A DNA stretch of 64,000 nucleotides. Origin: Turnera subulata. Its lineage: Eukaryota > Streptophyta > Magnoliopsida > Malpighiales > Passifloraceae. Of this stretch, positions 24,471 to 38,230 are shown one piece after another. The notes beneath the pieces are model-generated. The model was not told the origin of the DNA and searched no databases. It worked only from the letters and a program-made list of their open reading frames with translations. The stretch lies in assembly GCA_028386065.3 (NCBI GenBank), contig JAKUCV010000426.1, positions 65,816 through 129,815 on the forward strand, written 5' to 3'. Each line of letters begins with the position of its first letter. Position 1 is the stretch's first letter. The position numbers were made by a program, and so were the translations under genes.

Positions 24471-25440
24471 TTTCCCGATCACAGACCAAAAAAAAGATTA
24501 TTGTTCATAGGAACGGCAGATAAGCCATATCCTTCATGTTAGACCATATTACAGAAATAAGTTTCCATGAAGCGAAAAGCCGAAAATCTGCGTGGTAATT
24601 AATTTTTCAAACAGAATTTGCTATTGTCAAAGATATTCCCTTTCACATCTAAACATAAATCGTGACACCCACTAAGGATGACGTAGGAATAAAGTGAGGT
24701 ACACTTCAAATATTGGTGAAAGAGGGTGGTGATATATTGCAAAAGTACAAAATTTTCATTCTACATCTATGGACTATGGGGGATGGGATTGAAACAAAGA
24801 CTAGGGACGGCAAAGCATTTAAGACGAAGAAGAATTTTACGTCGTCATCTATTAGAATAAAACCCAAAAGAAAGAAAAAGAAGATATCGGCTCTTCTTGT
24901 TCTTTAAGCAAAAGTCGTCATCGGGCTCTAGTACATTGAACTGAGCCTTCATCCCAAAAACAAAAGTCGGTTGTTTTGGAATCTGGACGGACAAAACCAT
25001 GGAAATTCCAAAAATTGAAAACTCCAAGAACTGGGCCTAAACGTAATAGTAGTATTTTTTTTTTAAAAGCCATCAAAATTCCACCCAATACAGAAAATGA
25101 ACCAGGCCCGTACCCAATAAATGATGGACCAGAAGGACACGACCTCACCTACGCATCTGCTAGTCACGCACCCGGTCACGTTACTCCTCCACGGACCACA
25201 TGGGTCCGTTTAGCCATTTTTTTCCCCCTGCGTTGTGTGGTGCCGGTGCGTTGACGGTCAACGCCAGCGTGTCCTTTCGAAAACGACCAAAAACGCAAAC
25301 TCCACGGATTCTCCGCCACCCAACACTTGTCACGTTCCCATTGGACCCCTCCCCTCCCTACCCTTGACCTCCCTTTTTAAAACCAACCCCTACTCTCCCC
25401 CTTCGCCTCTCCCACCTTTCTCATCATTTTCTGTTCACAC
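24471..25440. other. Intergenic: LINE right flank and 14-3-3 upstream region
   Basis: The first half is AT-rich with no recognised element. From about 25100 the sequence becomes GC- and pyrimidine-rich, ending in a CT-rich leader (25340-25450) that is the promoter/leader of the 14-3-3 gene. TTTTTAAAACC (about 25372) is a possible weak TATA region. Confidence 0.4.
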
Positions 25441-25477
25441 ACTCTCTCGCCTTACAGTTCATTTCCGCCGCAGATCC

Positions 25478-26238
25478 GTAAGGTACTTCACTCCGCCTTT
25501 TTTTCTCTCGTTAATTTGTGTAATCCGTTGTCGTTTTTGGCGTTGTATTGTTAGATCTGTGCCTTTTGTTTTGGTTCATTTTGTTGCGAATCTGTGTGGT
25601 TTCGGTGCCTGATATCTGGAGGAGGCCTTTGCTTTATTTGCTTATGATTCCGATCGCGTTTGTTTCGCTTGTTATCTCGCCCGGATCTGCTCAGATTTAA
25701 CTTTTTTTGAGACGTTTGTGGTGTGGCTTTGACTGGAAAACTGGATGCTCTATCGTTTTGGTTTTTGATGTGTTTGGATTTGGGGATAATGTTGGAATCC
25801 GGTTGGATTTGGTGTTTGGTGTGGAGTTTCTCTGTTGATGCCCAGATTTGGTGGGTAGCGAGCGTGGAAAACGCTTCACATCTACTTTTTGTACCCCTTG
25901 TAGTTTTCGAGTTAAATGTTTATAGAGATTTATCAATTAGCTTTGGATTTTTCAGAGGAAGGATTAGATTTGTGATCCAGTGGTTTGGCGTTTTGATGAA
26001 GGATGTGACTTGATGTTTTTGTTTAGATGTCTCAGAAAAGAATGCTCTCTTCAGATTTCCTGATTTACTTATCTAATTGTTAGGATTAGTTGCAAGTAGA
26101 TTCGTTATATATTGGTGGGCTACTTATGTGCAAGTTTGTTAGGATTGGATGCTTGTATGAGTAATTATTCAGCGCCTGATCCGAGCTAGGAGTTTTTGGG
26201 CTTTCTTTTGATTTTTTTTTTGTTAAACTATTCTGCAG
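25478..26238 (+). promoter_or_regulatory. 5'-leader intron of the 14-3-3 gene with IME-type motif
   Basis: A donor GTAAGG at 25478 and an acceptor TTCTGCAG ending at 26238, 21 bp before the ATG, bound a T-rich 761-bp segment. It contains TTAGATCTG (25551-25559), an exact match to the plant intron-mediated-enhancement consensus TTNGATYTG, close to the donor where such motifs act best. The splice prediction is by eye; without it the leader would carry several upstream ATGs. Confidence 0.6.
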
Positions 26239-26259
26239 TGATAAATAGTATAAGAAAAG

Positions 26260-27976
<1,717 letters not shown>

Positions 27977-29049
27977 CGAGTTGAGTAGGATATTTGTACT
28001 GTACTTTTCTCTTTGTGACATTTACGTAGATGGCCATGGGTTGTTGTAGCTGGATTTCCTGGTGAATTTGATAAAATCTCAATTGCTTGACTGCACTTTG
28101 GGGTTGGAATGTGCTTTGACAGATTATCAAGATTTTAATATTGATGTTTAGAATATGGTTTGGTGTTCCTGTCGCAACATGTGATCTTATTGGAACTAGT
28201 GGGTTACCTCTTGTCGAATTAATATATCAAGAGCCATTGTTGGTGTTAATTTTTCTAGTTTTCATCTTTATTCACTCTTTCGCATTGCCTGTTCGCTGTT
28301 GAGCTGCTAACGACGAAAGCTATTAGTGTTAAAGTTAACGCATTTAGCCGGGTCGTCAGATGCCACTTTTCCTTACTCTTTGGTTTCGTTCCTGTTTGTT
28401 TTGCAGCTGCGCCTATTTTGAGGAATTGCAATGAGAATCCACCACAATTAAAGTTTTTTTTTTTTTTCTTGCGCATAACACAAATAAAGGTTAAAGGTTG
28501 CTAAGATGGCTTTCTGAATTCTCAAGGACAAATAGTAACATGTCCACAATGTTTTCATTTTTCTCTATTCTGGTATTAAATCAGTGTCTTTTAGGATTCG
28601 ATTGGTTAAAATATCACGATCAAAATTAAATAACAATTTCCTTAAGCAACGGTGGAGTTTGCACTAACAATCCAAAGCATTGAACATATGGAGTAGAGTA
28701 AGCTGTGTACGAGCGAACGATCCGTCTTATTATACCGTCTAGTCCGCAATGGTGCACTTGTGGCGAATCACAACACTTTTCAGTAGACTGCAGACACAAG
28801 GCCACTAGAGCCCCAGAGGCACCCGACGATTCTGGAATCCAATCCCCGCATATTATTCCCCGCATTTAGCCTTGCTGCCAGATTTCCCACTACGCCTCCA
28901 CTCCCTTTCCTTTTCCTCATTTTTAATAAAAGCCCCTTTTACACTTTTTAGGGCCTCTTCATAAACCAGACAAAAATCTCACTGCCCTCAGCTCCACTTC
29001 AGCTGAGCTGCCTTTTTCTTTTCTTCACTCTATTCTGCGCTCTGCATCA
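27977..29049. other. Intergenic between 14-3-3 and RCC1 genes
   Basis: It holds the 14-3-3 3' untranslated region and then the RCC1 gene upstream region. I see a T run (28453-28467) and an AT-rich TTTTTAATAAAAG stretch near 28920, about 130 bp before the RCC1 ATG. No other gene is recognised. Confidence 0.5.
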
Positions 29050-32000
29050 ATGGCCACCACCACCCCTCGCTCCTCCGTCATCGCCTGGTCAGTACTCCCT
29101 CCCTCCCTCCCTGTAACGCTCATTCTCCTGTGATTTAGTATGAGTGTTTGTGCTCACAGTACCTGGTGAGCAAAGTATTTCTCTTATTCAGTTTTTTTAT
29201 CGGGATTATTTTATATGGCAGGGGCGCGGGTGAAGACGGGCAGTTGGGAATAGGTACCAACGAAGAGAAAGAATGGACATGCGTCGTCCAAGCTCTGGAG
29301 CCTTACAAAGTCCGCTCCGTCGTCGCCGGCAGCCGCAACTCTCTTGCCATTTGCGACGACGGCAAGGTCCTTCTCCTTCTCCTGCTCTTTATACATTTGT
29401 TTTCATCTATACTATTCTTGTTTTGGGTTTGAATGTTTCTTTTTTTTTTGTTATTGCTTTAGTTGTTTACTTGGGGGTGGAACCAGAGAGGGACGCTAGG
29501 TCACCCACCGGAGACCAAGACTGAGAACATCCCTAGCCAGGTCAAGGCTCTTGCTAATGTTAACATTGTTCAGGTACTATTCCAAAATATTCTTTCGTTT
29601 GTCCTTTTTTTTTTTTCTCATTTTCGTTTTCCAATGACTTGTACCATTTCTTAATTTGTTGTTTGTTCTAATTGTTAGTCTTTTTCTTCCCTTCTCTTTT
29701 TGCTTACAATGTCAGGCTGCTATTGGTGGTTGGCATTGCCTGGCAGTTGATGACCAAGGCCGAGCTTATGCTTGGGGTATGTGACCACCTCTGTTGCATT
29801 TCCTTCGCTACTATCTCTTTTTTTGCTGCGTTCACTTTCACTTGTCTGAATATTGTTTAGTTTTTAGCTTGTTTGGGAAAAAGTTTGAAATTGTCTTGTG
29901 CTAGCTTTGTGAGATTGGGCAGAATATTTTTTTTGCAAACTTAAGGATGTGTTCATGTATATGGCTTAGGTGGCAATGAATATGGGCAGTGTGGTGAAGA
30001 ACCCGAGAGGAAGGATGACACAGGGAAACCATTGAGAAGGGATATAGCAATTCCTCAACGTTGTGCTCCCAAGCTTGTGGTTCGCCAGGTTATTCTACTC
30101 TTCCACCAATTGGTCTAAAGAAGTTGATTTCTATCCGGAACCCGAATGCATACGGTTTCGATTTCTAAGGTCCCTCATTTTGTTCTTTTTGCTGGCATGA
30201 TAGGTGGCTGCTGGGGGTACTCACTCTGTGGTGCTTACACGAGAAGGACATGTTTGGACCTGGGGTCAACCATGGCCTCCTGGAGACATGTATTCTCCCC
30301 GAGTGCTTTTCGCAATTGCTGTGTGTCTTAATAGTTCTTTACTAATGTATTATTTGTCATTCAAAATCTCGCATTCTTCATTTGCAGAAAACAGATATCT
30401 GTGCCTGTGCGAGTTCAAGGCCTGGAAAAGGTGAGGCTGATTGCTGTTGGGGCATTTCACAATTTGGCTCTTCAAGAAGATGGAACTTTATGGGCGTGGG
30501 GTAATAATGAATACGGACAACTTGGAACTGGGGATACACAGCCAAGATCTCAACCTATTCTTGTCCAGGGTCTCTCTGGACTAACTTTGGTTTGTATACA
30601 CAGTTGCCTTGTTCTTAGATGTTTCTTCCAGTAGCATACTCTCTTGAAAGTTAGCATGATAGTGTTTTGTTGAGTTGATTTATCTACTTTGAATAAGCCC
30701 TCTTCTTAGACTATTCTTAAAACAAGTAACTTTCAAAAAATTGTTCACTGATTCTATCAAAAGCAACAAGTTACCCATTTATTACTCAGTTCAGTTTGAG
30801 ATGGTTAGAAAATGTTGCTCAAAAATTTGAAATTGCATTCTTGGTCTTGAAGTTATGATATTGCCAAGTTCACATGTTGCCATGTCGAACCTCGTGACTG
30901 AAACTGTCTATTAGGCAAATGTGTTAGGCCACTGCTGGCTCGTGATAACAAGTTTGTATATTTTATGTATTTCAACTCTGCTGCTCTATAAGTTTTCTGT
31001 TATCCTTGATCAGTTTAATATCCATGGCTTTGGTTATCCTTTTGGTCTGAGCTCGATGATAATCTGGGGGTTGCATCCTCCTCCATATTCTTAAAAGCTT
31101 TTTAAGATCATGTATTCTATTTTATTTTCATCCTCTTGGTAGCCTAACATTCTGTTCCGGTGGCATGTAGGTTGACATTGCTGCTGGTGGATGGCATTCT
31201 AACGCACTTACTGATGAAGGAGAGGTATTTCACAGTTGTGCCAAACTTACTACATTTTGGAATAACTTGTGAGCTGCAATTATCATGACTGGAGAGATCT
31301 ATTATGTTGCACTCAAATTCTAGAGTTGCATTTCTCTCTTTTTGTATTATTTTAAGCGATGTCTTTTTCTGTCCTAAGTCTCTAAACTTCTTGCATATTT
31401 TGTATTGTTAAATAGTATTTTCCTTTTATGATAGTTTTTTATCATCTTTTGGATTTGGCTTATCACCTTAATATTTGGTGGTTCTAGTGGATGGTTGAGT
31501 CTTTCATTAGACTGTCATGAATAGATTGCATGGATTTTCCAATCCTTACTCCACCCTTTTGATCTGGTTTCTTAAAGATGTATTTACCACCGTGAAATCG
31601 GTCTTCTTTGTAATAGGTCATTCCAGTTGCAGCTTGTTGCATGCGCCAGGCACAATGTGTCATATACAATTTCAGTTGCCTGATTATTCTTGATACGTTA
31701 ATTTTGCTGCATTGAGAATATGCTTTTCACATGATGCATGTTGCTTTATTGCAGGTGTATGGTTGGGGAAGAGGAGAACATGGGAGGATGGGGTTTGGAG
31801 ATAATGACAAAAGTAGTAAAATGGTGCCCCAAAAGGTTCAGCTTTTGGCAGGGGAAAAGATTGTCCAGGTACAATCCTTGTAACAAGTTTGGTTACTTTT
31901 CAAAAGTAATTCACGCTAAATGGTTGGGGATTAGGACTGAAACTGATATTTGTGTCCATTGAACGCCTGTTGGAATATAATAAGACATTGTGCAAGTAGA

Positions 32001-33016
32001 GAACAAATAAAATATCCACCTATTTTATCTTTTGATTGGCAAAAGTATTCACTAAAATTTTTCTAATTCTTTCAAAATCCTATCAGTGGTACATTTTTTT
32101 CCCCAAGGCTTCCTTGGCAACCTTGAAAAATGGAAGCTAATTTATCCATGGTGCTGCTGAACAAGTTGTGGACTATAGTTGTTGATGGTGTTGCTTATAT
32201 GGAAATAGTGACACCTTCAGGTTGATGCTGTATTCAGTTTTTATTTAATGCTCCACCGTTCAATGTAAGCCAATATGTTGCAGCTCGTATTGTGTTTAAT
32301 GCAATAACCTTTATAATTCCTTGCAAATATAAAGTTAAATCAAGTGGACTTTGGTGGCATTACATATGATACAGCAGCTTAATATTTCTGTTTCTGGTTG
32401 AGTGCATCATGGTAGATTTTTTAAAACTTCTAATTATGTTTTATCCAGGTATCTTGTGGTGGGACTCACTCAGTTGCATTGACACAAGATGGGCGAATGT
32501 ATTCCGTAAGTACATTGATCATTTCCTTATTAGAGATGGAGCACCGATTTGAATACGAACTCATTTCCTTAGACATCTAAGCATGCATCACTTTGCCTTC
32601 TTGTAACGTCATATTCATCCTAATTGAGATGTTTGGCTTTGTTTTTTTCTTTTTCCACTTACTGTCAATGTTTATGATTTCTTCTTGTATCCTCCTTTAC
32701 CTTCTGGATCTTTTCAATTTGCTTCATGTAAATTGCTGTTGGTGATGGATCGATATTGTTAACGGTTTTGAGTTTTGAGTTTGGAACTGTATAAGCTAAC
32801 CAGTTTTGCTGGCAGTTTGGTCGTGGTGACCATGGTCGACTTGGATATGGAAGGAAGGTGACAACAGGTCAACCAAACGAAGTTCCCATTGTCATCCCCG
32901 CCCCTAAAAGTATTGATGAAAGTGAAGCTGAGGGACATTGGATCGCTAAACTTGTTGCTTGTGGGGGACGACATACTCTGGCAATTGTAGAATGGCAGAC
33001 TGATGAAACTCAATAA
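29050..33016 (+). CDS. RCC1-repeat family protein (UVR8-like beta-propeller), 11 exons
   Basis: Exons 29050-29087, 29222-29366, 29463-29573, 29716-29776, 29970-30088, 30204-30289, 30388-30589, 31171-31224, 31755-31868, 32449-32505 and 32816-33016 sum to 1188 bp, 395 residues. The protein is made almost wholly of RCC1 repeats, a seven-bladed propeller. Repeat cores such as WGWNQRGTLG, GNEYGQCG, GNNEYGQLG, GRGEHGRMG and GRGDHGRLG are followed by GGxHS/LA strands. It resembles Arabidopsis At5g16040 (memory). The photoreceptor UVR8 has the same fold, but without alignment I cannot claim a UV-B-sensing tryptophan cluster; RCC1-type Ran exchange activity is also unproven. There is no signal peptide or extra domain. 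The very short first exon (38 bp) splices in phase to the first repeat. Confidence 0.92.
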
Positions 33017-33697
33017 TCTGGATTCTGGATGTAGTACTAATAATAGCCAAATGTTAAGATTATGTACCATCAAAATATCAAGAGACATTAAGAGCTGTTC
33101 AATTATACCAGGTATTGTTCTCAATTTTATTTGCTTTGGGCATGATTTTTCAAAACATTATTGGTGAACAAGCTTTTTATATGTTGCTGAAAGGGCAACC
33201 ATTGCTTTTCAGCAGTCAAGAAGCTTCCCGCTTCCACGATTTGTGTGCCCTCCTCCTCCTGCCGCTGGTATATTGTCTGCCCAACTGTTTACCTTACGTG
33301 GTTCCTTGTGCGTGCAAATTGACTAGTTACAGCTACAGATGCAGTAGAATTTTTCCTGCAGCTTTATAAAGACTAAGCCCATCATATTACCACCTTTGGA
33401 ATTTGTATAGAATAATCACTTCTAATTTTTTTTTTGTCGAAAATAATCACTTCTAATTTGCTAAGACAATAATGACACTTCTAATTTACTGAGGCAATTT
33501 TCGTTCATTTGCTTGACGAGAACTCATGGTGTTGTGTTTCTTTGTTGCCCGGATCGGACAACTCTACAAGAATATAATTGCGGGTGAAAATTTTGGTACA
33601 ACGTTTTTAGCCCTCTTCCCAACGACATGGACTACACTGTACAACAAAATACACGCACCAGTTCCATTCCCTTGGTAGTGCATAGAAAACTTAACAT
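33017..33697. other. 3'-3' intergenic region between RCC1 and PM19-like genes
   Basis: The two genes converge here. It includes a short direct repeat (33408-33495) in which AATCACTTCTAATT-like units recur three times, and a T run. No gene is seen. Confidence 0.5.
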
Positions 33698-34676
33698 TCA
33701 TCCAGTAGCACTAGTAGCAGAAGCGGATGGAGGTTCTCCGGCCGGCACACTGCGGCCTTCACCGCCATAACTGTAGTAACCGGGTCCATACCTGCTTCTG
33801 TATACGCCAGCGTGGAGAAGCAACAAATACAACAACTGAGCCAGGAATGATATCGCGATCATTGCTTCCAATGTTTTCTGCAGGGGCCAAAAATGTTGGC
33901 TTCAGGACAGAAATTGAGTGCTTTCTTAAACCTCACAAAAATTTTGCTGCTTTCTTTTGAGAGGCAATAATGACTTGGATAGTGAGTAGGCTACTGTTTT
34001 TTTTAGAACCAAGTAGGCTATATATCTTAGTCAGTATAGAAAATATTGTGCGAGGTAATATAGTAAGTTACTCATGACTATGCATGGTAAAAGATTCTTA
34101 CCAACCGTTTCCCTCTATGCCCTCCTAATATGATCTGCTTGCATTCAAATCTGTAGCAGCAGGTAGCCCATCTCAGGTTAGAAAGACAAGTGCTGCAATT
34201 TGTTCATGTCTAGTAGGCTTTATTCACAGAGTAAGATTTTGGCAATTAAGAAAAAGGGCTGAGATTATAATACCCGAATGCAAGAGCAATAGCTGCCCAG
34301 GAAATGACTGACACAGAACTAGCACTGGCCAAACTATCATTTCTCCATGATCGAAGATGCAACAGCCCAGCCAACATTGAAGTAGCACCGACGACTCCTC
34401 CTAGAAGGGCAAACATCAACATGAACACTGTTGCTTGATTCCCACCCAAGTCTGCACATAGATACATCATCAACCTTCCGCTACATGAAAACAACTCCAA
34501 CAACTTAAAAAACAAAGGGAGATAAACAAAAAACAGGACTTACGTGGATGATTCTGTTCACCATTGATGTATTTGTCTATTGACCAACTGGCTAGCCCAA
34601 GAACAATTAGACAAACTACCAAGTTTACAGTTAAAACAGGACCGAACAAGTCTTTACTGTCCCTCCCAACTGCCAT
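33698..34676 (-). CDS. AWPM-19/PM19-like plasma-membrane protein, 4 exons
   Basis: Exons 34544-34676, 34274-34451, 34102-34150 and 33698-33877 give 179 residues. The AWPM-19 family is plant-specific, has four membrane segments, accumulates in the plasma membrane during ABA treatment, seed maturation, cold and drought, and a rice member has been reported to transport ABA. Visible here are PVLTVNLVVCLIVLGLASW with the YINGEQNHP loop, a second hydrophobic segment ATVFMLMFALLGGVVGA, the HLRSWRNDSLA loop, a third segment ending ALAFGF and a fourth, MIAISFLAQLLYLLLLHAGV. The C-terminal tail is rich in Gly, Tyr and Ser. The 49-bp third exon is easy to miss but is needed to link the conserved ECK and RGKRL parts. 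An ABRE-RY pair lies upstream, consistent with ABA and seed control. Confidence 0.92.
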
Positions 34677-34731
34677 TATCAGTAGCTCGATATCTTCAAG
34701 AGTAAAGAGCCTCCTAATATGTGGATGGAGT

Positions 34732-34738
34732 TTTATAG
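34732..34738 (-). promoter_or_regulatory. TATA box of the PM19-like gene
   Basis: On the minus strand this reads CCTATAAAAC, about 55 bp upstream of the ATG. It is the best TATA motif between the ATG and the ABRE-RY module. Confidence 0.55.
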
Positions 34739-35083
34739 GATTTGTTTCACTTTTTTAACGCGGTTCTTGATGCTTTTCTAGTTGGGGAGAGGTCTGGAAC
34801 ATACAGGACTTTAACGGCTGGATTTTCATGTATAATATAATCATTCATCATAGGAAATGATTATTAGGCTTTAGTTTTACGACTCGTTACTTACAAGGTT
34901 CTCTATCCACTTCTGTTGCAACTTTTTTTGTCTGCACCAACTCCCTTTTTTATGGGGCATGCAATGCATAAACAAAATAAAGTGACCGAGAACAGGATAT
35001 AAACAAAGTTGGATACTGAACGGTCGGGAAACAACCACACTACTTGAAGAAAAAACAAGAAAAAGGAGAAAGAAAAAGCAGGG

Positions 35084-35104
35084 GACACGTTGGGCTCATG
35101 CATG
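35084..35104 (-). promoter_or_regulatory. ABRE plus RY (CATGCATG) module upstream of the PM19-like gene
   Basis: ACGTGTC on the minus strand (35084-35090) is the ABA-response element core bound by bZIP factors of the ABI5/AREB group. Six bases away the perfect RY palindrome CATGCATG (35097-35104) is the site of B3 factors ABI3, FUS3 and LEC2. A further CATGCA is at 34958-34963. The pair lies about 410 bp upstream of the ATG and 350 bp upstream of the TATA box. Function is inferred from motif identity and the biology of the PM19 family. Confidence 0.6.
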
Positions 35105-35187
35105 AGTACACATTGTGTCATTTTGAACTAGTTTGTTGGCAATCCATGTCATGGTAATGCATCATAAATGGACCCAATACTGCCAAA

Positions 35188-35805
35188 GACGGATTTGGGT
35201 TGAGAATTTGAACATGCAAACATATTAGATTTTGATGGAAAATTGAAATCCAGCAGATTTTACTAGGAACAAACTATGATTTGATTTTTTTGTAGGATAA
35301 TTTGTTTTATTGTGTTAGAATTTTATTTCTCCAGCTTGGGTAGTTTTGTTTCTTTTACATCTTTATTTTTTCCTTCAATTTTTCTTATTTAAATAATCAC
35401 TAACATATGGCTTTGTTAACAATAAAATGAATCCAACACTGCACATATCATCAGAAAATTGTTGCACATTAACCTCAACATCGAAAAAAACAGTTTATGG
35501 TGTGATATAAGTGTAGGAATGTGAAGGAATAAAAAGGTATTTATGGGTGAGAATGGGAGGATAAAAATAAATAAATATGATTAATTTCAAAAGATAAAAT
35601 GAGAGGGATGTTAGGTAAAGGAAGACGATAGTAGGATTAGGACAAATCGAATTATGAAAGGGTACTAGCCAAAGAGATGATTCCAAGTAAAAGTTTGGTG
35701 TAGGGATAAAATATTTACCGGAGATAAATTTAGATAGAGTAAAAATAAATTTTACTAGACTGTGTAAAAATGACATTCACATAATTTATTTATAACAGAC
35801 GGAAG
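35188..35805. repeat. Copy A of a locally triplicated segment (rhomboid 3' flank)
   Basis: 35188-35497 matches 38503-38790 (copy C) almost base for base in long blocks, e.g. GAGAATTTGAACATGCAA and TTTGTTAACAATAAAATGAA, and matches copy B. 35510-35805 matches 38235-38500. In this copy the exon-derived part has been lost between the two blocks. The second block runs from about TATTTATGGGTGA to TGACATTCACA and may itself be an old MITE. Confidence 0.7.
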
Positions 35806-35886
35806 AGGTTTGAGAATTTGAACATGCAACATATTAGATTTTCATGAAAAATTGAAATCTAGTTTACTAGGAACACACTACGATTT

Positions 35887-37647
35887 CATGGAAATCCTTT
35901 CATGCTTACTTAACCAAGCTGCTGTTTCATGTCTATTGCCTTATCATCTCCGTTGGTAAAAAATTGCCCTCTCTCATCTTTGTTTTGCCGATGATCTTAT
36001 GATCTTTTCGGATGGTAGCCTGAAATCTGCCGAAACTATTACTCAAACTCTGGAGCATTTCTATACACTATCAGGGCTGAAATTTAATCCAACAAAAAGC
36101 GAGGTTTTCTTTGCAGGAGTTTCTGTCCAGCAGCAGGAATTCCTTCACTTTTATGGTTTTAAGCCAGGAGTATTACCTGTGCGTTATCTTGGTGTTCCTC
36201 TAATTTCAGGGAAACTAACCTATCAGAATTGCAAGCCTCTTATTGATAGAATTCTTGCTCGTATCACCTCCTGGAGTGCCAAGTTCCTATCTTTTTCGGG
36301 GAAAATCCAGCTAGTTGTTTCGGTGCTGTTCAGCATCCAAAACTATTGGGCCAACATATTCATATTACCAACCAAGGTGCTTAAAACTATTGAACAACAT
36401 TGTGCAGCTTTTTTGTGGTCTACTACTTCCTCCAACTCCCCGAAAGCAAAAGTCTCTTGGTCAGATCTTTTCCTACCTAAACAAGAAGGAGGCCTTGGTA
36501 TAAAAAAGCTAAAAGAATGGAACATGGCCTATGTTGCACGGAACTTATGGCTTCTTCTTTTGCAGGCAGGATCCCTTTGGGTAGCATGGATTTCAGCCTA
36601 TTATCTTAAACACCGTAGCATCTGGTGTATTCAGGTCCCTGCTGATTGCTCTTGGAGTTTTCGTAAAATATTAAAATTGCGCAGTCACTTTGTTGCTGCT
36701 TTCAGCCACTCTATTGGTAATGGTAACAACACTTACTTTTGGTGGGATTCCTGGTTACCACATGAGGCTTTATCTTCTTTGCACTCACCAAGTATCCTTG
36801 CTGGCTCTAAGATTCCTTTGCATGCCAAAGTGAGTTCTATTATTGTTAATACTGCATGGCGCTGGCCTACCACTGGTCTGCCCCTTATACAACAGATTCA
36901 AGATGAAGCTTCTAGCTTTATTCCTCCTCAACAACCAGATAAAATTGTTTGGCTGCTATCCCCTTCTGGGAACTTCACTGTGAGAAGTGCATGGGAAAGT
37001 ATACGGCTTAAACATAACCGAGTTGATTGGTACAAGCTTCTCTGGTCTATTGGCTTTATACCTAAGCACAGCTTTATAGCGTGGCTCGCTATACTTGATC
37101 GGTTAGCCACTAGAGCTCGACTTCAGCGGTGGGGAGTTGTATCAAATGCTGTTTGTCTATTCTGTTCTCATTCCGAGGAAAGTAGAGATCATTTATATTT
37201 CTCTTGCCCTTACTCTGCCGCTGTTTGGTCTCACCTATTGTCACTCTGTTCGGTTTCAAAGCAGATTGGTCCTTGGCCCTCAGAATTTCACTGGGCGAAA
37301 ACTCATTTGCAGAAGAAAAGTCTAAAGTCTATGCTTCTACGTGTGCTATGGGCTGCCTGCATTTACCATATATGGCGTGAGAGGAATCGCAGGCACTTCA
37401 CTAATTGTTTTAGATCCTCTGATATTCTTGTAGCTGACATATGTACTGATGTAAAACTTTGTTTTCATGGACTCATAGGTCTTAAGCCTCGTCCTATCTC
37501 TCAGGAGATGCAGCAATTATGTGTCTTCTGGGTATTAAATTTGCTGCATAGCTGCTATTGGCTATTGTATACTGATTGCGCCTTTTTGGTGCACTACTGT
37601 TAGGATTTTCCTAACAGAAATAGAAAAGTTGATTTGATTCTAAAAAA
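35887..37647 (+). mobile_element. 5'-truncated LINE with poly-A and 15-bp target duplication
   Basis: It is flanked by AACACACTACGATTT (35872-35886) and AACACACCACGATTT (37648-37662), a 15-bp duplication with one mismatch, and ends in an A run. It carries only the second half of ORF2: it begins just before the FADD box of the reverse transcriptase (35984-35995), then the thumb region and a zf-RVT domain with a Cys/His pattern (about 37150-37230), ending at 37603. One in-frame TAA lies just upstream of FADD. It is a typical dead-on-arrival copy from a different LINE lineage than the one at 21 kb. Confidence 0.88.
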
Positions 37648-37939
37648 AACACACCACGATTTGATTTTTGGTAGGATAATTGTTCTATTGTGTTAGAATT
37701 TTATTTTTTCCAGCTATCAAACAATATATAATGAATCCAACACTGCGTATAACATCATCGTAAAATTGTTGCACATTACCTTCAACATGGAAACAAAAAC
37801 AGATTGCATTGCTTTAAGAATTTTGAAAATTTTCAACATTTGTAGTAATATAATTATTCCATTCCGCTGGTATATAGAAACAACCCCTTATGGTATTGGC
37901 AAAAGCACCGTATACGAGACTAACAAAACTATTATGGTG

Positions 37940-38230
37940 GTATTGTCACCTGTTTCTACCATAATTATATCAAGCCATCAGGCATTACAGTATCAAGAGG
38001 AGGTTCCACCAGGAAAAGTAAAGAGTTCAAAAAAATGACAAAGATGGTGAATATGATTGAGTGATTTGCAAGGATTGGCATGGCGTTCAACCAGTGCAAC
38101 TCCTTCATCCTGGCCAACTTGAAGATATGTAGCAAATAATCAAGTCATCTATTGTTTGTATTTATCCAGCCTTGAAACTGTTAGAAGCTTACCAGCAATC
38201 AATGGCCCCAAAATGGCTTAATATGAAACA
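37940..38230 (-). pseudogene. Partial duplicate of rhomboid-like gene exons 5-6
   Basis: The segment is similar to 38915-39295 of the intact gene but carries indels and lacks a coherent frame. The stretch encoding the conserved THLGAVLSG region is missing. It is not expected to encode protein. It could supply alternative 3' sequence to read-through transcripts. Confidence 0.65.

Noticed and set aside
33115..33369. 84-residue open frame after the RCC1 gene
   Set aside because: Lies in the 3' untranslated region, has no homology signal, and has low-quality amino-acid use.
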